Below are positions 22,301-33,600 of a DNA stretch of 64,000 nt, piece after piece (within the stretch, counting starts at the first letter, position 1; each line of letters starts with the position of its first letter). Source of the stretch: Acanthaster planci (lineage: Eukaryota; Echinodermata; Asteroidea; Valvatida; Acanthasteridae); NCBI RefSeq assembly GCF_001949145.1, contig NW_019091385.1, forward strand, positions 239,152 to 303,151, read 5' to 3'. The notes below the pieces were generated by a model. It was not told where the DNA came from. It saw nothing but the letters and a program-made list of their open reading frames with translations, and did no database searches. The position numbers and the translations under genes are program-made.

Positions 22301-24323
22301 AACACAAGGTCTGACCTATAACTTCGAGACAATGTATCCTTCAAAAGCAGGAATGGAGTATTATCGTGGCAGCCTCAATCCTCCAAAACCGTCCAGTGGA
22401 TCTTGAAGGGTTGGGGATGGCTACGGTTAATCTGAGTCTTTTCAATAACCAATGTGAAATGTCAAAGTCTCCAGAATAAACCCCCTGAACTTTCCCATTT
22501 GGAATCTTGTACAGTTGAAGTGAGTAGTGGAGAGACTGTCATGCGAGGTCGCAAGGGGTTAAAGGTCGTCAATCCGAGGTCAGGTGCAACGGTCTTCCAC
22601 ACCGACACCAGCAAGGAGGCGGTCTTGCCAGCACAAATGAACACGATGCAGTCCCCACTAATCACCACGAACAGGGTACAAGTGCCGCTTGTTAGCATAG
22701 CATCATTAGGCCAGAATAGAGGTTGGAGGAACTTGTAAATATTTCTGTAAATTTGTCTAAATTAGGATGGTGAAGTTCCTTTGCAGATAGACTATCAAGT
22801 AAAATTGATTGTACTTCATATTAATCAGTTTTCATTTTTGATGGTGATGGATTGAAATTATTTACCAGCTGAACTAAATTCCCAAAAGAAATGATTTTAG
22901 TACTGATTTCAGTCCCAAATAAAAGCTCTGGGAAGTTGGTAAAAAGTTTGCGATCTCTAATCATTATAAAGAATGGTTTTAATCATGGCAGTCATTGACC
23001 TCAATCTTAAACCTAACCCTGAGGGTACTGTGGCCAGAAACCCTGCCAGACACATCAGTCTGCATTATTTGTGGAAGTGGCCTGCCTGCCCAGTGTAACA
23101 AGATCCAACAGNNNNNNNNNNNNNNNNNNNNNNNNNNNNNNNNNNNNNNNNNNNNNNNNNNNNNNNNNNNNNNNNNNNNNNNNNNNNNNNNNNNNNNNNN
23201 NNNNNNNNNNNNNNNNNNNNNNNNNNNNNNNNNNNNNNNNNNNNNNNNNNNNNNNNNNNNNNNNNNNNNNNNNNNNNNNNNNNNNNNNNNNNNNNNNNNN
23301 NNNNNNNNNNNNNNNNNNNNNNNNNNNNNNNNNNNNNNNNNNNNNNNNNNNNNNNNNNNNNNNNNNNNNNNNNNNNNNNNNNNNNNNNNNNNNNNNNNNN
23401 NNNNNNNNNNNNNNNNNNNNNNNNNNNNNNNNNNNNNNNNNNNNNNNNNNNNNNNNNNNNNNNNNNNNNNNNNNNNNNNNNNNNNNNNNNNNNNNNNNNN
23501 NNNNNNNNNNNNNNNNNNNNNNNNNNNNNNNNNNNNNNNNNNNNNNNNNNNNNNNNNNNNNNNNNNNNNNNNTGGCATTGATCAATGGGACTAGCTCCCA
23601 TTGTCTCCACATGACCGGTTTGTTTGGCTGCTGTTGATTGGCCAGTGCATCAAAGGGCATCAGTCTTTTACACCTGATGCACTGTGCTGCATCTGGCAGG
23701 GTTAAAATTAATGGAAAAATGAGTTGTGAAGTTTCATTACTGAATATTCATGACACTATGACTGTTGTCCAGCAATTGAAACATTTCCCGGTCAACTTTA
23801 CCACTCAGATTGTGAGCGACACGCAAGACGATCTCACCGTAAGTTCTGATGGGCTGGTGGAGTTTCTCAGCAGCGATGTTCTAGATTTGTCCTCTAAACA
23901 ACTGCAGGCTGAGGCGAGAGACATTCTCCTGACATCGGTGAGCCAAGTTTGGAAAATTGAATCAACAGTCGCACTTGTCAAAACTAAACTGATATTCTTG
24001 TCATAGATCAGAAGCTTGAAAATTGCAGTTGTAATGATCTTAGGGGCACCAAAACCTAACAAGTGGAATTTAACCCAAATTACCCACCTAACCATTTCTG
24101 TTCTCTGCAGAGGTCAACACTCATACTAGACAGCAGTGCAGGCACATTCCTCAATGCTACGTTGCTGCCCAAAGCCAGCACCAGTGTAGGCAACAGACCC
24201 AAAGCTTCCGTTTTCAAGCTGTGCGCGTGCAAGACTTCAGGCCGGATATTCCAAGTGAGGGTGCAATCTAGCGTGCAACACCCGTGTGCTAATTTGGCCA
24301 GTGACTTCAACCTGTGCACTTAA
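16351..24323 (+). CDS. SGCB: Beta-sarcoglycan, seven exons
   Basis: Type II membrane glycoprotein of the sarcoglycan subcomplex, which in known animals stabilises the dystrophin complex at the muscle membrane. Exons: 16351-16371 (MATSAYQ, inferred), 18087-18290, 20353-20535, 20904-20940, 22515-22675, 23809-23937 and 24111-24323. All junctions are GT-AG and in phase, giving 315 aa (human 318). Exon 2 holds the diagnostic RRVNKEHNSNFRAG and LHKTGLRGRK, nearly identical to vertebrate SGCB, followed by the single membrane segment running into exon 3. Exons 3-6 encode the extracellular beta-rich region. The last exon carries the C-terminal cysteine cluster (KLCACK plus two later cysteines) needed for the sarcoglycan fold. 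Only the 21-nt first exon is uncertain; a tiny first exon is also the arrangement in human SGCB. Introns 2 and 5 carry a shared repeat and intron 5 contains an N gap. Confidence 0.92.
16893..17075. mobile_element. Foldback element with CRE-like arms
   Basis: Arm 16893-16946 (GCATTACGTCACTTG ... TTCCATGTCAAGA) is repeated inverted at 17023-17075 with few mismatches, around a loop of about 75 bp. Each arm has a TTACGTCA sequence, a CREB/ATF half-consensus. It lies in the first SGCB intron and has no coding content. Confidence 0.75.
17374..17389 (-). promoter_or_regulatory. CTCF-like motif
   Basis: On the minus strand the site reads CCAGTAGAGGGCGCTA, matching the bilaterian CTCF core CCASYAGRKGGCRC. 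It is located in the first SGCB intron. Binding is inferred from the motif only. Confidence 0.4.
17735..17925 (+). repeat. 32-bp tandem repeat, about six units
   Basis: The unit is GAGGTCTTG, then TATTTAACATTGCTCTAATT, with the next unit following within a few bases. Successive units differ by a few substitutions. It is in SGCB intron 1, preceded by related GTTATGACAGGACC-type sequence at about 17600-17670. Confidence 0.8.
19930..20260 (+). repeat. Dispersed repeat with 66-bp tandem core, copy 1
   Basis: Left flank AAGTGGCCTGCCTGCCCAGT, then two 66-bp units (20001-20066 and 20067-20132) starting GTCAACTCTCCCCAAGGCC, then a right flank GGCATTGATCAATGGGACTA. It is in SGCB intron 2. The same left and right flanks border the N gap in intron 5. 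Confidence 0.85.
21172..22240. mobile_element. Long terminal inverted repeat element
   Basis: About 190-bp diverged inverted arms: 21172-21360 starts TGTAGCCTTGGTCAAGGCAT, and 22015-22235 ends with its complement. Both contain CACCAGCCGCTCGCTGAC and, further in, GACCTCACG and ATGCAAATCA. The 650-bp interior has no recognisable transposase. It lies in SGCB intron 4. Confidence 0.75.
23030..23700 (+). repeat. Dispersed repeat with tandem core, copy 2, interrupted by gap
   Basis: Left flank up to 23111 and right flank from 23573 match the copy at 19930-20260 almost base for base. The core that would hold the 66-bp tandem units is replaced by Ns, as expected if the array here is too long or too uniform to assemble. 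Confidence 0.8.
23112..23572. other. Assembly gap (461 N)
   Basis: A run of unknown bases in SGCB intron 5. Open frames crossing it are meaningless. Confidence 0.99.
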
Positions 24324-25188
24324 CTGCTCACTGCCTGTGTTAAGGCCAGTTCATACTCGATGCGAATGCAAACATAAATGTGAGGCACGTATGTTCATGC
24401 CCCTCACTTTAGTTGGTGTGCATGCGCACTGAATGCCACTACAGCGCCAGAAGCCAGTAAAATGGGTCTTGACTCGGGCAGGTGGACCCCAAAAGTAATC
24501 GATCAACATCAAGCTCAGATAAAGTTGTTTGCCCTTCATTTCCATACCGATTAGTATTTCAACACTGAAAGTCCCTTTTGCTAACTTGCACACGATAAAA
24601 ATCTATTTTCTGCCAAATTTTTGCCTGTCTTTGTCTCGTGCCTCCAAAGTAAGAGAGTCAGAAGTTGGAAGTGAAGCCAACATTTTAGAGGGGATTTTTT
24701 CAGTTTTGCCGAGTTTTCCCTGACATTTTTCTACTTGTGAATGGTGAAGAATATCATGAACACTCTAATGAGAGAGTATCATGCAAGAAGGAAACCGTAT
24801 GAAAGTTTTTGTTTGTCCCTTTTAGTCAGGCAATTTGCCGTGATTGTACGTGTTTGTGCAATGCAGTAGGTTAACTTGTACCCATACGCACTCGTATCCA
24901 GGGATGTGTACGTGCCTAAAATCAGGACATCTCATTTTTGACAGCTGCTAAACTTAGTGTGGAAATTTAAATCCGCATGAAAAACGAACTGCATTTCAGA
25001 AAAGTGGCTCTTGATCTTGAAAAAAATGAGCTGATAGATACAAAAAATATCAGTCTTCCAGACAGTATCACCGATGATCTGAGGGGAATTTGACAAAAGT
25101 GTGAAAATCCAGCACTAGGTAAGGTGACAAACACGGAAAATGACGAAAATGGGTCCCAATGAAAAACGAAGTGAATTTCAAACAACGG

Positions 25189-25440
25189 TTTTCTTCCTAG
25201 CAGTAATAACCTTTTTTATGCATAAGAGTTACTAGTCTTTCATGTGGCATCAAAGTTATTTCAGGGTAAACTCTGCAAACTTGGGAAAATTAGACACAAA
25301 TTTGAGTAAAAGAAACGATTTTCTTCCTAGCAGTAATAACCTTTTTTGTACATAAGAGTTACTATAAGTCTTTCATGTGGCATCAAAGTTATTCGAAGGT
25401 AAACTCGGCAAAATTGAGAAAATTGGACACAAAGCTACAT
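25189..25440 (+). repeat. Tandem duplication, about 130-bp period
   Basis: Two units share TTTTCTTCCTAGCAGTAATA, CATAAGAGTTACTA and TCTTTCATGTGGCATCAAAG with small differences. A weaker half-unit (GAAAAACGAA) precedes them at about 24978 and 25160. Confidence 0.75.
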
Positions 25441-26070
25441 GTAGGTAACAAAATGAAAATATTTCATAATCATATTTTGTCAAAAAATTGACATTTTCCA
25501 CTTTCTTTGATTTTTTCCGGCGATCTTTTTCCCCAGAAGCTATTATCACCATTTGATAGACTCGTGGCAATTTATTCACACGCAAGGTCTTCAAGGGGAA
25601 TAGCAGTACTATCCCCCACATGGGTCACCACTGATATACGTCGTCTGCTAGAATAATTTTTTCAGGCCGACGACCATGATGTCAGTCTGCACTATTGCAC
25701 ATGTGCGAATACACAAACTAAATGCATGCACGGTCTGTGGGGACCAAACATACGTGGAAGTTGTGACGTCAGATCAAAATGCTCATGCTGTGAATTCACA
25801 AAAGTGGAACATGTCAGCTTAAATTTCACTGTAAAGATTTTCTGAGGTCAAATTTGCTTCACCTTCGGGCCTGATGTATGCACTGGCCCAAAGTTGATAT
25901 TCAGTCGTAAAATAATCCAAGCATTACTGTTATCCAACACCTGAGTACAGTTTGAGTTCGGCGTTCGTGCAAAAGCATAAACGTGTTTGTTTTGTGCATA
26001 TTCAGACGAAAAATTCTTGCACTTCACATCACACATGTGCACCAATTAGTGGAGGCTTACAATTTCTTAA

Positions 26071-26222
26071 GTAACCGGGGGTGTGAGAATGCAGCTTTTT
26101 AGCTGATTTCAGCATTTTTTGAAGATGCTGACCCTGAATTTCAGGGTTTTTTTTTGTACACCTTGTATGTACACAATTTTTTTCAGCTTTAATTTAAAGT
26201 GACCACTCACACCCCTGGTAAC
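26071..26222. mobile_element. Small terminal-inverted-repeat element
   Basis: Ends GTAACCGGGGGTGTGAG and CTCACACCCCTGGTAAC are inverted copies, 152 bp apart in total. The interior is AT-rich with a short GAATTTCAGGGT palindrome and no coding sequence. MITE-like. Confidence 0.6.
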
Positions 26223-27663
26223 TTTGTTGTTCAAACCTTGGTTTTTATTCAGAAACATACGGCTCATCTTTGAGCAATAATTTTATTACAGTTCGTATCA
26301 TGGCTTACAAATTTTATTTTCTCTGGGCTGGTTTGATCAAGGCCCACTCAATTAAAGACCAATGACATCGTTCTTTCATACCTGTGTCATCATGGTTTAT
26401 TGTAAATACCTTTTTTTCTGTTCAGTGTAACTTATTTGAACAAGTCTGCATGAATAATTTGTTGCACTGTCTTAGAAAGTTTCACAAATGCATTAGTAAA
26501 CAGACAAAGAAGGTATGTCACCTAGCAGGGCCTGTGAAGCCTGGTTTCCATATGGTCATTTGTAGTGCAACACCCAAAAAATTAAACAAAATGGCGTTCG
26601 AAACTCGGACAATTTCCCCCCCCAAAAATGCCTTTTTTTAGGGGCAATGTTGCCTCTTGAAGCCAAACTGATACTCCAGTTAGATGTAGTTTGTTTATGG
26701 TAAGCTATTTTGTTGACAATTAGGGCTGCATGTTTTAGTAATAAGGAGAAAATTGACAAAAGGAGTGGCACTAAGGAACATTGTATGCCAGTCATGCCAG
26801 CGTGTGTGATTCTATAGGCCTACTCAGCAACTTGACGCAGTCAGGCGTCAAAGTTGAATTGGGCTCAACGTCTGGGACCAGTTTGCGTTTGTGGCGACAT
26901 GTCCGTTTGACATGGTTTCCATTTGCCAGTTCCAGTTTGCATTTTGATTGCGTTGCTCTCTGTGTTTCTCACGCTGATACGGAAACCACGCTTTATTGTA
27001 TGAAAAAAGAGCAAAGGTCACTCCAGTCCCTCCAAACTTTAAGCTTTGCAACTTGGGTGAAAATTGTTACATCCGTTTTCTCAGTGTTATTTATTGACGA
27101 AGTGTGCAATGTTTTATAATTCAAAGTTACAGTTTTTGTGTTTTTAAGTAAAGGTAATGTAAATCTATCCATCGTCTTGGCTAATAGTCAAGACAGTTGC
27201 AAGTAACAATAAATACCAAAACAAAAGTGAATTTGCCTAATAGTCTAAGAAAATGTTTGTAATTCTAAAAACCACCAAATTCTGTCAAAACCTCACACCT
27301 TGTTTTGATAGATTTTGACAGACTTGGGACTACACGTATACAGCTCACGGTGTGTCACTCAACACAGGGAATGACAGCTCCTTGTAGGTTGAATACATAC
27401 CACTGGACAGCTGGGGTGTTGGAATATGATGGTTTCAGGAATAGCCTATGGCAACTTTAATCCAGGACACTTCTATTTCAATTTTTCTTTTCATTTTCAA
27501 ACTTTTGTCTTGCAAGACACAACCAAGCTATTGTGTTTGATTTGGTATCGCAAACAAACCTGCAACTTTTCCAAAACCTTTTAATGGAGACAACGGTTTA
27601 AAGAAAACCTCTGATGAAACAAAATGTCGCGTGTGATAATGAAGAATACAACATGACCCGTTG

Positions 27664-30600
27664 CTATGGTGTCCCTGGTGGAAACTGACGGCAAATGCAG
27701 AATTCAATGGAGACTCGGTCATCCCGACAGTCTTCATACTTTCGGTATTGGGAAACTTGCTTCAGCTGAAAAGGAAACAAAAAAAGCAAGGCCTCAACAA
27801 AGGAAACAGTTGATGAGTCAGTGTGTGGGGGATTTTGTGGGGAAAGGTTATTGTTGGATCCTGAATGGCTCACAGCCAATCAGCAATGGCAGCCCTGTGG
27901 ACTGGGTAGAGACACTTCTCATGCCACTCGTGCAGCAACAGAGAAAAAACTGACAGGATTTTGAAGACCAAGTTGAAATATGGTGACCAGCTAATACAAT
28001 GATCTGGCAATGTTAATGAGAGAACTTGTGTTTTGCCTTGCCATTGAAAAAGTTGTCTTCAGTCTGGGAGCTGCTAGCGATCTGCTGTGTTCAAATATGC
28101 CATTTCGGCAGAAAAAGCAGCACCACGCTGACGACCTGAGAGGTATCAGCTTCAAAATGTTGATTTTACATGACAGGCAGATATTGTAATTCTTGATGAA
28201 AGCCTGGGCTGATGAAGCCAATTTGAGCAAGTCTGAACATTTTATGAGTTTGAGTATTCTATCGTTCCACATCTGTGCTACTCACCGAGTCAACAGTTGC
28301 TTTGTTATCGATCGTTGTTTGCCAAACTGATGGCCCTTCGTTGGATGTGAACGTGATGTGGTAGTAAGCTGTGAAGACGCCGGCGTATTCATGCTCATAG
28401 GCTGCAATGCTGGTGACGTTAGCTAGCTTGATGTCCATGCAAGTTGTTGTGAGGTTATTGTTGGTGGGATCTTGTTTCAGTAAGGCATCCTGTCGAGATC
28501 AGACACAAACATTTTTAAGGCTCTGCTGACCAAGCCAAGTGTTGTTTAATGCTTAAAGCTCAGCTTAGAGAGAGTCGGATACATGTACCAGCCCATTTAA
28601 ATAAAAGGGACAGATTATTTTCGCTTAGCAGTTTCAAGAAATTGGACTGAGATTTGACAGAACATCTACAATTTATCCTCACTCAGTGTGAGGCCAACTT
28701 AAATGTATATTTAGATAATACAGGCAAGAGCTGTACATTGGGAGATGTGACATGAGGATGTGCATGACATGGAGAAAGATGCCATTTTGTTCCCCAAATG
28801 GTGGGTTGCTATGGGTGGGGTTACACAGCCCTAATTGAGCAGAAAATGGTTGCCAATTATAATGTTTCAAGGTATTAACAATCAACAGGCCAAAGCTGGA
28901 GATGACTGATCATTTCACAAGTAAGCATGCACGTGGACTCTGGAACCAAAATGGCTTCTAATCTGAAGTAGTCACAACTTCATCTACAAATGTTCAATAT
29001 CCTCATTTGTTCTCACAAATTTGAGGTTTTGTCGCCAATCTTACAATTACCTTTGAGTGTTTCTGGTTGATCTCATCTACAGCTGCCTTTGCTAGTGAAA
29101 AATGTTCGTCTGTCCATCTGTCTTGTGTCAAAAACTAAGGGAAAATTCACACAACAAATATCAGATTCATGTATCCAAGATTAAGATATTTGCCAAATCA
29201 TTTTTCGTATTTACCCTAGCCATTACAGGTCCTTCAAAATCCGCCAGGAGGTTTTGAAGGATTTTGTTGGATTGAGGATGGCAGAGTCCTAGAGTCCAGG
29301 AAATTACTTTATAAAGTGTTGAAAGTTGAATACAAAGAATGTGCCATTGGTTTCATGCAGTCATACAGTTGAGCATTAATTAAAAAAGAACTTCATAGAC
29401 ACACAACCTTTGGACCGCCGCAAACACAGCTCCAATACGGTATGTTGGCACCACTGCAAGTCCTCGATCTGATTGGATAACAGAGATACACTGGTGACAT
29501 CTCAGACTTCCTTTTTTCCACTCTCTCATGCTAACCAATTCCCACAAAAATCCAACACAGATTTTGTGGGATTTTGATGGAACAAGGACTACCGCACAGC
29601 TTTATAACTTTATCTATGATGCGCTGTTGCAACTTTGTGCAGGGAATGTACCATTGGTTCCCCACAGCAAAGGATTTTAGAAGATTCAGGAGGGTTGCAG
29701 GCCATAATGTACGTCATTTTGCTGACTACATGTAGACCATGTTTAACACAAATTTACATTTCCAAGGTTTTTGCATAACCGTCATTAAGAAGGCTATACT
29801 GCAAAAATTACTATTAATTTTGTTGATTTTTAATATTGATATAGATAAATGGCATTGCTATGAAACAAAGAGTATGAATTTGTCTGGATTGCGACAAACC
29901 TTGCTACAACCTGGGTAAAGAGATTGTAGGAGTGCTTGGAGAGATGTCCGGATACATTGTGCAAGGCTGGGTAGTGAAGGAGAGATTTCATGGTGTGATG
30001 AAGATCATAGTGAACCTGTGTGGGATGGAGAAGAGCACTGTTGAGGCTGTGTCCAAATTGTGTGCCTATGGCTAGGTCTAGGTCTTCCCTGGTTGTAAAT
30101 ACACAGGCACAAGCTGACAACAGACATTTATGGCTATTGACTTCTCTGTAGACTATGGCTCACAACTGTGCATGGTACTACGTCGTGTGTTCATCAGAAG
30201 AGTCCAGGAGGACGTATTACATGTACACATATGCAAAGGGTATGATTATGCAAATTCATATTTTGTTTGAATGTGCACAAAACCTTAGTATCTCTCACAA
30301 GTGTAATGTCCTTAGCACACAATGGCAATGTTATTAAAATGTCCACCAATTTAATGCTAATAAATTTAACCAAACCCAAGGCATGTGACCAATTCATTTT
30401 TAAGGCAAACAACAAGACTTGAATGGTGTAACAATCACAGAAAAATCTTTCTTTGACTTACTATATATCTCTGACTGTTGATCAGTAGATTTCTCTCCCA
30501 GTCAGGGTGTTTCTCCATTACGTATCTAGGGACAATTATGCTCAGAAAGGGAAGGAAAATCTCAAGGTAGCTCCCTGGATGGTCAGTGTGATTGCCATGG

Positions 30601-33600
30601 TAACGGTCACCATGATCACCAAACAGAAACTGCCAAGAAATACATCAGAAAGTTTACCCCAGGGGACTTTTAACATGTTTGATCAACACAATTAATCAAT
30701 AGAAAATTAACAAATTTGTCAATAATATAAACCTCCATTAACTATTAAAGTCTGGTTCTGATAAGGCCTACAAATATGAATAAAAAGATGGTAATGAAAA
30801 ACAGGATAAATAGAAACCTCTGAGGAAAAGAGAATAACTTGGTAGAAATACGGCTATCACTTCAGCAATTTGGTCACAGCTGAAGAACTTACAATGACAA
30901 GGTTTGGTTGAGACTTCATCAGCTCTGTCAAAAGACGGACCAAGCTATCATCAATCTGAGTAGCTGAGTCAGGTTCTGGTCTGAGAGGACAAGCCAAAAA
31001 AAAAAGACACAATGTACTCTCTGCCGGTATGACCATGGTATTTACAAAGTTGGACTTTACCAATGTTGACCCTTGGAGATCATGTGTTCAAGATTTGTGA
31101 GACATTTCTCATGCCTTGTAACCTTTTTGAAACTGTCAGAGAGCAACATTTGCTATATTAAGATCTGACCGTGGCCCATGGCTGCTCGAGGGCTCCTCAC
31201 ACACTCAATCTCCATGGACGAGTTGGAGTCTCTGTGTGTGTCAAAACACAATGGCAATTTACTCAAGCATGAGATGAGTATAGATGTCATCCGCTACTGC
31301 AAACAGAACTCACAACAACATGTTCCATCGTCTTTCATGCAGAGTAAATGCCTCTATCAAGCTTACACCTCATCCGATATCAAGTGCTTCACTATGTCAA
31401 AACTCAACTGAAGTTTCCGGGTCAAAGTCCAACTATGGTAAACTTTTGCGTGTTGTTCTTTTTCACCTGCTGTGAGACAGCACAGGCATGACGTGATGTC
31501 GGTAAAGCAGAAATGGCTGAAGTTGACACCAGAAATGCCAATTAGAAACTTCTAAAACATTTCACGACAGAAAAAGTTAGAGTTAGGAAATAATTAGTTT
31601 GCTTGTAAATGAAAGCATTACCTGTGTTTGGCATTGACGTCAAAGGCTGCCCATTTAGCAGAGTAGTCCGAATTCAAGAAATCCTGTGTGTAGTTCATGA
31701 TGTGTTCATGAATGAAGGTATCACCATCACACAGCCCTGCCAGAACACCTGGACGAATCTAGGTCAGAGGTCAAACCATAATTGATCAGTGACATTTATC
31801 ACCCGGCATATACACCCCAGCGAGAACAACACGACAAACCTGAGGTTAAAATTGAGCTTAAACCATGTGTAAACACTGAATCACCATCACACAGCCCTGC
31901 CTGAACCTGAAAGGTCACAGGCCTGACCATAGTTGATAATTGACAATGTATCACATCACACAGCACAGACAGCATGCCTGGATGGAACTGGAAGTTCAAA
32001 GTTAACCAATTTCACATAACAGTGCTCATTCTATCAACTGCATCTAAAGTTCATTTGACTTTGATACTACATAGTGATCATGAAATCATATGATCCACTC
32101 GACGGTTTGGGAAATAACCTACATGTATCAGTCGCCATCTTTGTTAATGTCTCTCTACTGCTAAACTTCAAGCCAATTTAATGTTCCAAGTCAGGAAGTG
32201 CGCTCAACACTCAGCCAATCTGTCCAAATTGATCAACAAGCAGTCAACTTGTTTGGAGGTTGATTTCACTACATAAAAGGTAAAATTTTTGATAGAGAAC
32301 AAATCTTCCATCATGTGCATGTATGCAAATCAGAATGTTCTACTCAAGTGAAAAAAAATAGTTCTATTTCTGATTACACATGTCTCACATCAGAAAACAG
32401 ACCGATTTATTGTGCACCCACAACTCAATCCTAATTTGCCTAACCAAAAAACTTCTCCCCTTAAGATGGCACAGGACTGCCGATGTATATATACTCTCCA
32501 AGATGAAAGAAATGTTCCTGCAATACCTACAAATTACTTTCTTATTTCATTTTGGCTGACACACAGGTCTTGGGAATTTTATCAAAGTGAATGAAAACCA
32601 TGGCAACTAGTGCTACAGCTGAGGTTCTTGAGCAGATTGGTGAGCGTCATCTAAAATGTTCCATCTGCTTCGACCGATTCAATGAACCAAAACTACTGAA
32701 CTGCATTCACAGTTTTTGCTTAAAGTGTCTGAAAAATCTTAGAGAAATCCAACCTATGGGAACAGTGAAAATCAAATGTCCTCTGTGCAGACGTTACACT
32801 GAACTGGAAAGAAATAAGGTTGACGACCTTCCAACTAACATCACACTGAGTGCCCTGGTTGAGGAGTTTGCAATACACGAACAGCTTCTAAAAAGTCAAG
32901 GGTCAGAGATCAATTGTCAAAGCTGTGAGGAGAAAAATCAAGCAATTTTATTTTGCACAGACTGTACTTGTTTTCTGTGCAAAGACTGCCAAAAAGTACA
33001 TGAGCGCCTGCCAGGGTCAAAATCTCACAAAATCTACACAATGGCTCAGCTTCAATCAGGAGAGATTGCCTACAAAAGCAAACTAAGAGAAGAACCAAAA
33101 TGTGACAAACATCCTGATCAGAATCTGAACATTTATTGCAACACATGTGAGCAGTTGATATGCACAACTTGCTCCGTTCTGAAACATCAAAAGCATTCCT
33201 GTGCTGACATAACTGAGGCTTTTGATAAATGCAAACAAGAAATTGAAGGACTGATGGCAAAGGCTGAAAAAAAGAAGAAAGAGCGGAAAAAAGCAAAGGA
33301 AGACACAGCCGAGTCCCGCAAGAAACTAGACACCATGTTTGAAGCCACCAACAAGAAGATCTCCCAAAAGGCTGACAAGGAGGTTGCTAGGATCCGAGAG
33401 ATGGAGCAGAAACTGAAGCAAGAGGCCAAGGAGATCTACCAAGACAGAGTCAAGACATTGGAGACTGCTGAAGACGCCAACAATGCACAACTGAAAGTAG
33501 CACAGAAGACACTGGATGAGGTGAACCAGCTTCTGGCTCAAGAAATCAAGACGGAGATTTTACTTCTGAAACAGAAATTCCTGCACTCCATCACTGAACT

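Larger units (their letters stand above)
24324..27663. other. Spacer between convergent SGCB and DUF229 genes
   Basis: No coding exon is recognised. It should contain the 3' UTRs of both converging genes: TTTATT hexamers (AATAAA on the minus strand) near 26993 and 27090 are candidate signals for the DUF229 transcript. It holds a 130-bp tandem repeat at 25189-25440 and a short inverted-repeat element at 26071-26222. Confidence 0.45.

Noticed and set aside
22979-23660. Several ORFs of about 190-200 codons on both strands
   Set aside because: They consist almost entirely of unknown residues across the N gap at 23112-23572.
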